Assembly: GCF_029892565.1 (NCBI RefSeq)
Contig: NZ_JARXVH010000035.1
Coordinates: forward strand, 1 to 55,442
Reading direction: 5' to 3'
Length of the DNA stretch: 55,442 bases
Source of the DNA: Streptomyces pseudovenezuelae
GTDB lineage: Bacteria > Actinomycetota > Actinomycetes > Streptomycetales > Streptomycetaceae
Position 1 is the first letter of the stretch, and every line of letters begins with the position of its first letter. Both the position numbers and the translations under genes were made by a program. Below are positions 45,201 through 53,048 of the stretch, one piece after another. The notes under the pieces are model-generated. The model worked only from the letters and a program-made list of their open reading frames with translations. It had not been told where the DNA came from and did no database searches.

Positions 45201-47100
45201 GCAGACTCACGACGCTGCCGTGCGTCACGGCGACCCCCTTCGGCCGCCCCGTCGAACCGGACGTGAAGATCACGTAGGCCGGCTGCCGCGCGTCCACGCC
45301 CGGCGTGAGGTTCGCCCCGCTCAGCCCCGCCAGCCATTCGGCCGTCCCCGGATCGTCCGACACCACGACGGGCACCCCGCCCGATACCGCACCGGCGGAC
45401 GCGGTATCGGTCACCGCCAGCAGGGGCATGGAGTCCTCCAGTAAAGAGGCGATGCGCTCTGGCGGATAGCCGGGATCGACCGGGACGTAGGCCGCGCCGA
45501 CCTTCAGCGTCGCCAGGATCGCCACCACCAGCCCGGCGGAACGCTCCAGCACTACGGCCACGCGCGTGTCCGGCCCTGCACCCCGGAACCGCAGCAGGCG
45601 CGCGAGCCGGTTGGCCCGCGCGTTCAGCTCTCCGTACGACAGCGCCTGGGCGCCGTGCGTCAGCGCCGTCGCTCCCGGAGCGCGTGCCACCTGCGCCTCG
45701 AACAGCTCCGGCAGCGCCGCTCCGGACACCGTAGGCGCCGGACGGCTGCCCAGGGCCAGGACGCGTCCACGCTCGGTGTCGCCGAGCAACTCGGCATCAC
45801 CCACCGTCGCGTCGGCCCCGGACCGGACCGCCCAGTCAAGCACGCGCCGAAACCTGTCGACGTGCTCACCGACGTCGTGCGCGTCGTACCTGTCGGCGGC
45901 GGCGTCGACGACGATCTCCATGCCGTCACCGCCTCGCCTGTCGTACACGGCGAGCGACACGTCGTCCACCGGCCCGTTCGACAGGTTCCGGCCGCTGACC
46001 ACACACCCGCCGAAGGACATCGCCGAGTGGTCGAACGACATCACGTTCACACGGAAGTCGGCGAGAGTGCCCCGCTCGACGAGCCTCAGGTCGCGGAGCA
46101 TGTCCTCGTAGCGGTACCGCTGGTGCCGCAGCCCGCGCCGCACCGACGCCGTGACCTCCGCCGCCACCTCGCCCAGCGACATGCCGGCCTGCACGCGGCA
46201 GCGAACGGGAAGGACGTTCGAGGTCATGCCGGGTATCCGGAGCCGCCGGGACCCCGGGCGACCGAGCACAGGGATGCCCACAAGAAAGTCCTCCGCCCCC
46301 GTGACGCGGTGCACGTACACCGCCGAGGCGGCGATGACCAGGCCGGACAGACTCGTCCGCAGCCCCCGGGCCGCCTCGCGCAGCGCCTCCGTCCCGGCCG
46401 GACCGATCGGGTGTGTCGCACGCACCGTTGCCCGCGACCGCGCACCCGCGGTGCCACGTCCCCCGAAATCGAGCGGCGCGGGCGGCTGCGCGAGCGTCTC
46501 TCTCCAGTACACCTCGTCCGCGGCGCGGTCCGCCGATGCGCGATAGGCTCCCTCGTCCTCGAACAGGACGGAAACCGGCGCCAACCGCCCCTCGTCCGGG
46601 TCGCCGCCGACCGTCAACGCGTCGTAGACCTGTGCGACGCGTGCCAGGATGACCGAGCCGCTGAACCCGTCGATGGCAATGTGGTGGCACCGCTGATAGC
46701 AGAAATAGTGGTCGTCGCCGACGGTGAGGAGCGCCGAGGTGAACAGCGGGCCCTCCTGGAGATCCACGGGGCAGCCCATGTCGGCCCGCATCCACTCCGC
46801 CGCCGCCGCACGTGGGTCGGCCTCGGCGCTGACGTCCACCCGGCACAATGTCCAGTCGTCGCGGTCCCCCACGACCTGCCACACGTCCGCGCCGTCACCA
46901 CCGAACCGCAGATGGAACGCGTCGACCTCGCGCAGGGTCCTCCGCAGTGCTTCCTCGAACGCGGTGAGATCCAACGGGCCCCGGAACTCGAAGTACTCGC
47001 CGATGTTGTAGCGAGGGTCGTCGGGGGCGAGTTGTTGGGCGTGCCAAATTCCCAGCTGCCCGGCCATCAATTCCGACCGGGTCGCCTCGCGCTCCGCCAT
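42211..47100 (-). CDS. NRPS: C-A(Thr)-PCP-dual E/C-PCP
   Basis: A 1629-residue NRPS. ATG 47100 is chosen because GAGGG lies 9 nt upstream. The first C domain has an intact HHIAIDG (139-145). The A domain specificity residues read D-F-W-N-V-G-M-V-H, the threonine code. PCP1 is FFELGGHSLLVVQL. The second condensation domain opens DIYPLTSLQEGMLFHHALAQEGD, including an HH-x5-GD signature of dual epimerisation/condensation domains, and has HHLVDDN as its active site. It would convert L-Thr to D-Thr and condense it onto an acyl group on the last PCP (FFALGGHSLLALRM). That PCP has no A domain and no TE follows, so its load and release come in trans. Confidence 0.92.
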   Translation of the reverse strand: MAEREATRSELMAGQLGIWHAQQLAPDDPRYNIGEYFEFRGPLDLTAFEEALRRTLREVDAFHLRFGGDGADVWQVVGDRDDWTLCRVDVSAEADPRAAAAEWMRADMGCPVDLQEGPLFTSALLTVGDDHYFCYQRCHHIAIDGFSGSVILARVAQVYDALTVGGDPDEGRLAPVSVLFEDEGAYRASADRAADEVYWRETLAQPPAPLDFGGRGTAGARSRATVRATHPIGPAGTEALREAARGLRTSLSGLVIAASAVYVHRVTGAEDFLVGIPVLGRPGSRRLRIPGMTSNVLPVRCRVQAGMSLGEVAAEVTASVRRGLRHQRYRYEDMLRDLRLVERGTLADFRVNVMSFDHSAMSFGGCVVSGRNLSNGPVDDVSLAVYDRRGGDGMEIVVDAAADRYDAHDVGEHVDRFRRVLDWAVRSGADATVGDAELLGDTERGRVLALGSRPAPTVSGAALPELFEAQVARAPGATALTHGAQALSYGELNARANRLARLLRFRGAGPDTRVAVVLERSAGLVVAILATLKVGAAYVPVDPGYPPERIASLLEDSMPLLAVTDTASAGAVSGGVPVVVSDDPGTAEWLAGLSGANLTPGVDARQPAYVIFTSGSTGRPKGVAVTHGSVVSLLAATRERFAFGPQDVWTLFHSFAFDFSVWELWGALLHGGRLVVVPFSVSRSPAQFLALLVSERITVLNQTPSAFYQLVRADEQAPRLSARLELRTVVLGGEALDHARLQGWFARHGAKSPSLVNMYGITETTVHASCQELPVESGSARASSVIGPPLPGLEAYVLDARLRPVPVGVAGDLHLAGAQLAHGYLGRPGLTAERFVACPFGEQGRRMYRTGDVVRWNREGRLEYLGRSDSQVKVRGFRIEPGEVEARLAAHTTVGEAAVVVREDSPGDRRLVGYTTSAGGLDIAELRAWVAAALPEHMVPAAFVELPALPLTVNGKLDRAALPAPDYAAPHDGAHREAATPDEELLCTTFAQVLGVDRVGVDDNFFELGGHSLLVVQLVEALRAQGIRLDVRAVFSAPTAAGLASALGAPGAATEVPPNLVTPGTRAITPEMLTLVELTQGEIDRVLTTVPEGAADVQDIYPLTSLQEGMLFHHALAQEGDPYVISGLLAVDSRERLDAFLDALHKAVERHDVLRTAVVWRGLPLPVQVVRRRAELPVRWLGQGSAADLASAVDARRYRMDLEAAPLLRVSTMFDAEHGRWLVSLLLHHLVDDNTSLQFLLAEIGAHMAGTGGRLPDPVPYRTVVARSLLDAQEAEHDGFFRRMLDGVTGPTAPFGVLDVQGNGLGVDEARTWLDTELAARVRGTARAAGVSPATLFHVAWGRALARTTGQDDAVFGTVLFGRGGAHAQRGIGAFINTLPVRVAAGARDAAACVRSTHRLLAELMRHEHASLARAQRCGAVDAGLPLFTTVLNYRHATSVVLEPGVTEIVPGVTLLAGEERTNYPVFLSVDDSADGFLLVAQALPSIGTDWVRTALVEALHHVVSELESTPDSPTRDHTLPKTTAPTLPPLPAPRVGRVTPPGSEAVLSKLFAEILDIPSVGADDDFFALGGHSLLALRMTGRVLAALDIELPVRALFENPTVAGLARRLNLASEQPPKDSPLPHTACP

Positions 47101-47486
47101 GAACATTTCCCTCAAGGTCGCGGTGGTACAAAAAGTGAGTTCGAGTATGTGTGCTTCGATATCCCGCTGATCAACTCATCTCATGGCCAGGCCAGGCCAG
47201 GCCAGGCCGCTGTCGCGGCTGGAGCGCTACGGGGCATCTCCGGCACGGTCCACTGCCGTGCGACGTGGCCCCCAGTGTCCTAACAGCGTGGCTGGTCGGC
47301 AACCGGCTCGTGTGTGTGGGGGGAGGGGGTACACCATGATCGTCCTGCCATCACGCTCAGTGTTTCGCCGTCGAGGCGGTGAAGTCGTCGATCAGTCGAG
47401 CAGGACGGGAGCCGAATAGGGGCGCGCCGCCGACCGGGCCTGCGACACTGGTCCTGGACAGCAGTGGATGTCGAGTGGAGGGTTGG
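47101..47486. other. Intergenic gap at the cluster border
   Basis: A 386-bp gap between the leftward NRPS and the rightward conflict-system genes. It contains the GGCCA tandem repeat and the upstream regions of both. No gene with good codon usage was found. Confidence 0.5.
47185..47208. repeat. Short tandem repeat (GGCCA)4.8
   Basis: Four exact GGCCA units plus GGCC, 24 bp in all, in the gap upstream of the NRPS. It may be a slippage-prone microsatellite. No function is apparent. Confidence 0.85.
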
Positions 47487-47819
47487 ATGGCCGGCGAGGA
47501 CCAGGGGATACCGGGGATTGGACTCACCGAGGCCATCCAGACGCTACGTGCCGAGCTACTTGCCGCTCAGCGCGATCCGAGTCACCAGGACATCCAGTTC
47601 CCGATCCAGAGCATCACGATCGAGCTGAAGGTAGCCGCCACGCGCTCGGCAGACGGCAAGGCGGGCTTCAAGATTCCGTTCGTCAACGCCGAGTTGGGCG
47701 CTGGCACCGGGTGGCAGAAGGAAAGCCTGCAGGCGATCACCGTGGTGTTCGACGCGCCCGTCGACCAAGCCGGCAACCGGGTCAAGGTGGTCTCGGCCGG
47801 AGACCAGGTGAAGGGCTAG
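47487..47819 (+). CDS. Small trypsin-co-occurring (trypco2-type) protein
   Basis: A 110-residue protein (ATG 47487, GGAGG 5 nt upstream). The layout is an N-terminal helix (GLTEAIQTLRAELLAAQ), then strands QFPIQSITIELKVAATRSADGKAGFKIP and WQKESLQAITVVFDAPVDQAGNRVKV. This matches the small trypsin-co-occurring domain 2 proteins found beside protease-STAND genes in actinobacteria. Its stop is 7 nt before the start of the protease-STAND gene, so the pair is one operon. The role is probably sensor, adaptor or substrate of the protease. This is inference from known gene neighbourhoods. Confidence 0.7.
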   Translation: MAGEDQGIPGIGLTEAIQTLRAELLAAQRDPSHQDIQFPIQSITIELKVAATRSADGKAGFKIPFVNAELGAGTGWQKESLQAITVVFDAPVDQAGNRVKVVSAGDQVKG

Positions 47820-47826
47820 TCCCGTC

Positions 47827-50800
47827 GTGGTGGCCCTGGCAGACCGGGTGGTCGAGGTTGTCAGCGACTTCGGTCCGAGCACCTCGCCGAGATACCGGTA
47901 CGGATCCGGCTGCGTCATGTCCGGGCGAACTGTGCTCACCGCGGCGCATGCCGTGGTGGGGGCTGACACGGTCTGGGTACGGGGACGCGACAAGCGCCAG
48001 CGCGCAGCTCGCGTGGATCCCGCCTATGTCGGTGATCCGGAGTCCGTCGACCTCGCGCTGGTCGAGCTCGACGAGGACACAGGCTTCCCAGCGCTCTTGG
48101 CTGCTGCGGTGGACCGTGGAAGTGCCGTACCCGAGGTCATCGATCGCTGCCACACTGTCGGCTACCCGGCTTTCAAAGAACGTACTACGCAGGGTGCCAC
48201 GGTCAGGGACACGGTAGGCGTCAGCGGGCACATCTCCGTGCTGGCGAACCTGGTCAGCGAATTGCTCACACTGCACGTCACCGCGTCCCCTCGGCCGTTG
48301 CCGCAGCACGGGCAGTTGTTGGCCCAGACGGAGTGGTCCGGCATGTCGGGCGCACCTGTCTGGGCAGGCGAATACCTCGTCGGCGTCGTTACCGAGCACG
48401 CCCCCCGCGAAGGGGCATCGGCGCTCACCGTCACGCCGCTCACGCACCTCGAACGGTTGAGCAACGCCGAGCTCTGGTGGCCAAAGCTCGGCGTGGAGTG
48501 CGCGGCCGGGCTGGTACTCATGCCCGCGCCCAGCGGCGAACGGCAGCGCCCCGCCTACACCGCGACGCTGCGCGAGATCCACGCGCGTACTTCTCTGCTG
48601 CTGAACCGGGAGCGCGAGCTCGCCGACGTCGCGGCCTTCGCCGTCAGCGACCAGAGCTATCGCTGGATGGTCGGCGGTGCGTGGGCCGGCAAGACCTCGC
48701 TGGCAGCGGAGGTCGTGCTGGGGGCGATGCCGCCGCAGGTCCGCGTGGTGGCGTACTTCCTGTCCCGGCGGGAAGCCGACGCCGACAGCAACCACTTCCT
48801 CGCCGCGGTCGTTCCGCAGCTCGCGTACCTGCTCGACGACGACCCACCAGATCCCGACCTGCATGGGTTCCGGGCGCTCTGGGAACGTGCGACGGCGTGG
48901 GCTGCGCAGCACAACCGCCACCTCCTACTGGTCGTCGACGCGCTCGACGAAGACCTGCAGCCGCCAGGGTCGCCGAGCGTGGCCGCTCTCCTGCCTACGC
49001 TTGCGGGCGGAGCCGCGCACGTGCTGGTGACCAGCCGGCCACACCCCGACCTGCCGACCGATCTACCGGTCGACCACCCGCTGCGAGGTGTCACCCCCAC
49101 GCCCCTGCGGCAGAGCTCAGAGGCACGGGCAGTGGAGCAGCGGGCCAGACAGGAAATCGAGGAGCTCCTCCGGGGCAACGATCCGCAGGCCGACCTGGCT
49201 GTCGAGGTGCTCGGTCTCCTGGCCGCCGCGTCCGGGCCGCTTGCCGTCGACGACCTGACTGCTCTCACCGGCCAACGCCCGCGAACCATCCGGCGGTTCG
49301 CTACGGAACGCGCGGCCCGCAGCCTGCAGCCAGTAGGCGCGGAAGGGCAGCGCAGGTACCAGTTCGCCCATGCTGCCCTCCTCGACTACTGCGCGAACGG
49401 CGAGGACACCAGTGAGCTGGAGTTCCAAGCCCGGATCCATCAATGGGCGCAGGAATGGCAAGCTCAGGGCTGGCCGACGGACACGACCCCTCGCTACCTC
49501 CTGGACTCGTACCCCGCCGTGCTGGCCGCCCTTGACCGGGAGCGGTTTCACGTATTCGTCACGGACATCGGCTGGCAGGACACCGCCGTTCGCAGCATCG
49601 GCGTCGACGCTGTGCTCCCTCACATGCGCAATGCCAGGCTCGTCACGGAGGTGGGTACCTCGATCGCGGACAAGCTGATCGTGGCGCAAGCGCACAATCT
49701 TCGCCCTCCGCTTCCCACCGAGCGACCTGGCTACGTCGTCGGACAGTTAATCCTGCAAGCCCAGCTTGACGGCGCCTTGGTGACCGAACGGTACGGCCGG
49801 GAGCGCCTAAGCGACCTCGATCAGAAGGTGCCGTTCCCGCTATGGGCCCACCGCACCAACCCCGCGCTGGCCTACGAGCTCGGCATCCACCCGGGCGGGG
49901 TCTCCGCCCTGACCGTGTTGTCGAACGGCCAGATCGCGACGGCGGGCGGCGCCCGCGGCAGGCTGCTGCTGTGGGATCCGACGCTGCCCGGATCCCGGCC
50001 GCGGGAGCTCGGCGAGCATGGCCTAGGTGTCACCGCGATGACCAGCACACCGGAGAACCTGATCGTCGCCGCAACTGCCTCCGGTCGGATGTTCCTCTGG
50101 AGCCAGGTCTCCAAAGGCGCCCCCGACTCCGAGTTCACGGCACGTGCGGGCTTGGTGGCCCACCTTGTGATGCTCCCGGACGGACGGTTGGTGAGCGCCA
50201 CCCGGGTGGCTGGGCCGTTGCTGGTGTGGGACCTCACCGCACCAGCGAAGGACCCGATGCAGCTCCGCCGCCACAACGACTTTGTGGACGCGGTGATCGG
50301 CCTGCCCGGCGGCCGAGTGCTGACGGCGTCCGGACCCGAAGGCCACCTGGACATCTGGGAGCCACACGCCAGCCAGCTTGACGAGCGGCCGGTTCGCCTC
50401 GGCTCGCACGGCGAGCGGGTGATCGGCATGGCCCTGTTGACGGACGGAATCCTGGCGACCGTTGGCAAACGTGAGGGACAAGTCCTGCTGTGGGAGCCGA
50501 TCGAGCCTGGCACGACGCCGTTCGAGCTGAGCAGACAGGGCGACCACAAGGACATCGTGCACACAACGGCCGCGATGACTCCGGACGAACTTGTAACGGC
50601 ATCCGGCCCTGAAGGCCGGCTGCTCGTCTGGTGGCTCAGTACGATGGGATCTTCACCGGGCCCTCGTGGCCAGGAGATCAACTGGAATGTGATGCGGGCC
50701 AATCGCGAGCCAATCCCACTCGGATTCCATGGCGAGGCCGTCCGCCAGCTGTCGGCGGTATCCCACAACCGCCTGATCACCGCCGGCCGCGATGGGGGCC

Positions 50801-51732
50801 GACTGCTGGGGTGGGATACCACCTTCCGGTACCACTACCGGCATGGCCCCGCCTACCATGAACCCATCGACAGGCTCGCCACCCTGCCCGGCGAACGCAT
50901 AGTCAGCGCGTCCCGCTGGGAAGGCGACCTGCTGGTCTGGGACCCGGCCGATGGCGGCCAGCAACCGACCAAGTTGGGCAGCACAGGTGGCCACGTCGAC
51001 GCCCTCGCGGTGCTGCCCGATGGACACGTCGTCACCCAGTCCGTGACCAAAGCCGGAGCGCTGGAAGAGTTGCTGATCTGGGATCCCGCGAGCCCGGAAG
51101 AGCCCTCGCGATCCCTCGGGTTCGTGGGGACACAGGCCGTTCCGCTCGCGGTTCTGCCGACCGGATACGTCGTAACCGCGGGCAGGCGGCTGGGGCTGGC
51201 GGTCTGGGACCCCGATCTTCCGGGCTCGGACCCTGCGGTCGTCGCAGGGCTCGTCGAACCGGTCGATCACCTGCTTCCGGTTTCCGCTCGTCACGTCATC
51301 ACGGCGTCCGGCGACCATGGTCAACTGCTGCTGTGGGATCTCACCGCAATCGACGGTCCGTTCGAACTGGGCAGGCTCGGTCGGAAGGTCAAAATCATGC
51401 TGGCCCTGGCCGAGACCACCCTGCTCACGGTGGGCATCGGCCCTGGAGACCTCTACCTCTGGGACCTCACCGAACCGTTCCCGCACCCGACGCACCTTGG
51501 TCACCACGGCCGAGACGTCACTGCCGTCGCCCTATCCGACGGGCGATTCGTCACTGCGGGCGACTCCGATCACGTACGGATCTGGGAGCACGACGGCAGG
51601 TCCACCGTGTTGTGCGCGACGGGTCCGATCCGAGCGCTGGCCACCGCACCGGCCGCGGACGGCCATCATGTGTTTCTCGCGAGCGAGCTCGGCGGGCTTT
51701 CGGCGTGGTGGGTTCCGGCTGGCTGGTCCTAG
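47827..51732 (+). CDS. Trypsin-like protease - STAND NTPase - WD40-type repeat protein
   Basis: A 1301-residue multidomain protein. Residues 1-215 are a trypsin-like serine protease with His41 (TAAHAVV), Asp75 (ESVDLALV) and Ser174 (SGMSGAPVW). From about 250 a STAND/NACHT-like ATPase follows: Walker A GGAWAGKTS (283-291), Walker B HLLLVVDALDED (365-376), TSRPHPD sensor region, then winged-helix and helical parts. Residues about 690-1301 are a long series of degenerate WD40-type repeats (LLLWDP, FLWSQ, LLVWDL, LDIWEP, LLIWDP). Such proteins are predicted immune or conflict switches: the repeats sense, the NTPase oligomerises, the protease is the effector. All catalytic residues are present. 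The start is GTG 47827. Confidence 0.9.
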   Translation: MVALADRVVEVVSDFGPSTSPRYRYGSGCVMSGRTVLTAAHAVVGADTVWVRGRDKRQRAARVDPAYVGDPESVDLALVELDEDTGFPALLAAAVDRGSAVPEVIDRCHTVGYPAFKERTTQGATVRDTVGVSGHISVLANLVSELLTLHVTASPRPLPQHGQLLAQTEWSGMSGAPVWAGEYLVGVVTEHAPREGASALTVTPLTHLERLSNAELWWPKLGVECAAGLVLMPAPSGERQRPAYTATLREIHARTSLLLNRERELADVAAFAVSDQSYRWMVGGAWAGKTSLAAEVVLGAMPPQVRVVAYFLSRREADADSNHFLAAVVPQLAYLLDDDPPDPDLHGFRALWERATAWAAQHNRHLLLVVDALDEDLQPPGSPSVAALLPTLAGGAAHVLVTSRPHPDLPTDLPVDHPLRGVTPTPLRQSSEARAVEQRARQEIEELLRGNDPQADLAVEVLGLLAAASGPLAVDDLTALTGQRPRTIRRFATERAARSLQPVGAEGQRRYQFAHAALLDYCANGEDTSELEFQARIHQWAQEWQAQGWPTDTTPRYLLDSYPAVLAALDRERFHVFVTDIGWQDTAVRSIGVDAVLPHMRNARLVTEVGTSIADKLIVAQAHNLRPPLPTERPGYVVGQLILQAQLDGALVTERYGRERLSDLDQKVPFPLWAHRTNPALAYELGIHPGGVSALTVLSNGQIATAGGARGRLLLWDPTLPGSRPRELGEHGLGVTAMTSTPENLIVAATASGRMFLWSQVSKGAPDSEFTARAGLVAHLVMLPDGRLVSATRVAGPLLVWDLTAPAKDPMQLRRHNDFVDAVIGLPGGRVLTASGPEGHLDIWEPHASQLDERPVRLGSHGERVIGMALLTDGILATVGKREGQVLLWEPIEPGTTPFELSRQGDHKDIVHTTAAMTPDELVTASGPEGRLLVWWLSTMGSSPGPRGQEINWNVMRANREPIPLGFHGEAVRQLSAVSHNRLITAGRDGGRLLGWDTTFRYHYRHGPAYHEPIDRLATLPGERIVSASRWEGDLLVWDPADGGQQPTKLGSTGGHVDALAVLPDGHVVTQSVTKAGALEELLIWDPASPEEPSRSLGFVGTQAVPLAVLPTGYVVTAGRRLGLAVWDPDLPGSDPAVVAGLVEPVDHLLPVSARHVITASGDHGQLLLWDLTAIDGPFELGRLGRKVKIMLALAETTLLTVGIGPGDLYLWDLTEPFPHPTHLGHHGRDVTAVALSDGRFVTAGDSDHVRIWEHDGRSTVLCATGPIRALATAPAADGHHVFLASELGGLSAWWVPAGWS

Positions 51733-52594
51733 AGCCCCGACTCACGTACAGGGCCAGACCAGGAAACGTCGCCAGGGCAGCCGTGACCGCGGACGGGGCG
51801 GCAGCCCAGAAGGCGGTCGTGTAGCTGTGTGTGGACGCCTGGAGTAGTTACTCACGACAGTGGCCAACGTGCCTACTGGTGTAGTTGCAGCTAGCGCTGA
51901 CGGCGGGGTTGGACAGCAGCGCGGTGCCGATTTGCTTCATCGACCTCCGGTATTGATCCACACCAGATCCGCGTTCCGGTGGAGCTCGGGATCCCCCACG
52001 AGCAGGCTGCGGCCGCGCAGGAACTGGCAGACCGGGCTTGGCCGCCCGGTTCGCATCGAGCCGGGCAAGAGCGTGGACAGAGCGCGCTCGCAGACAGCCG
52101 TCCCGGCGCCCAGGCAGTACCTGAGGATGGTGAGCGTGCGAGAGTCCTTGCGGTAGTCCGGTCGTCGCTCCCGCCGCTGCTGGGCGAACTCCTCCGCCAG
52201 GTGCCGGGCAGACTCGGTCAGCGGCGGCTCGCTAGCCCTGCCGGCGGACCTGTACCGGGAGCGGGGCTGACCTGCGGGTATGACGGACACAGCCCACGCA
52301 TCCGGCCCTTGAGGCGGGGAAGCCGCCCCGAGTTATCTTTCTGCGGTCATCCCGAGGATTCGGCCAGGGCCGTGAGACTGAGTGAGTGGCCACGACGTGA
52401 GACACCGCGAGAAGCCGCAGGTCACAGGATCGCCGTGGGAGACGAGCGACGGGATCCTACACAGCCTAAAAGCACCAACCGCACCAGGCACCCGAGCAGC
52501 CCTCCACCACCGGCGTCAGGGTTCGCCAGCACGCTGACCAAGCGTGGTCGGGCCTGCGGTCGAGATGCTCGGGGTCGTGGTCGGGGCGACGGTG
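51733..52594. other. 862-bp stretch without a clear gene
   Basis: Downstream of the STAND gene there is no frame with convincing actinobacterial codon bias or a recognised domain, apart from the weak reverse-strand candidate at 51937-52290. It probably holds decayed sequence at the junction to the mobile-element region. Confidence 0.45.
51937..52290 (-). pseudogene. Possible decayed gene fragment (about 117 codons)
   Basis: The reverse frame contains a plausible protein-like segment: ESARHLAEEFAQQRRERRPDY, a TLTILRYCLGAG helix, then VCQFLRGRSLLV, PELHRNADLVWI. The style resembles the N-terminal helical part of DNA-binding or recombinase proteins, but I cannot assign it. It has no clear RBS, and the segment ends abruptly. 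Low confidence. Confidence 0.25.
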
Positions 52595-52891
52595 TCAGGG
52601 CGTGTCGCCGGAGTAGTAGAAGCGGCACGTCACACCCGGGCCTGGCGTGCGGGGCTCGCCGGGGTGCGGGTCGTACAGGGCGCGGCCGCCGGGCCACCGC
52701 GTCAGCTCGGTGGACAGGGCGACGCCGTCGTCGACTTCCTCGGTCCGCCATCCGTGGATGTCCAGCAGGAGGCCGTCCAGCGGCCCGCCGACCAGTGCGG
52801 CGTAGGTCCGGTGAGGGAGCGGGCCGGGGTTGGGGTCGTCGTGCTCCGCACCGTAGACCCGGCCGTTCAGCAGCTGCTCATCGCCGTTCAT
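52595..52891 (-). CDS. Small hypothetical protein (98 aa)
   Basis: ATG 52891 is preceded by AAAGGAG. The protein contains HRTYAALVGGPLDGLLLDIHGW, a VGGPLDG signature common in short phage-like and hypothetical actinobacterial proteins, and ends with TCRFYYSGDTP. Function is unknown. Its upstream region is almost abutted by the left-end hairpin of the TnpB element (22 bp away), so its native promoter may have been displaced. Confidence 0.65.
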   Translation of the reverse strand: MNGDEQLLNGRVYGAEHDDPNPGPLPHRTYAALVGGPLDGLLLDIHGWRTEEVDDGVALSTELTRWPGGRALYDPHPGEPRTPGPGVTCRFYYSGDTP

Positions 52892-52912
52892 CGGGGCTCT
52901 CCTTTGTGGATA

Positions 52913-52932
52913 CCCCCGGCTTCAGCCGGGGG
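52913..52932. repeat. Left-end hairpin of the TnpB element
   Basis: A perfect stem of 8 bp with loop TTCA: CCCCCGGC-TTCA-GCCGGGGG. It has the same loop and the same AGGAA suffix as the right-end hairpin at 54244-54263. Confidence 0.75.
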
Positions 52933-53048
52933 AGGAAACGAAGCTCCTGCGAAGCAGGGCAGGAAAGCCGGTCCGCCCGGGCGGACCGGCGTGCGCCATC
53001 CACCGGCCGAAACCTGTCGATCACACGGAATCCGATAAGGTGTGAGGC

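Noticed and set aside
47185..47208. GGCCA repeats as a possible CRISPR or RNA structure
   Set aside because: Units are 5 bp with no spacers; a simple microsatellite.
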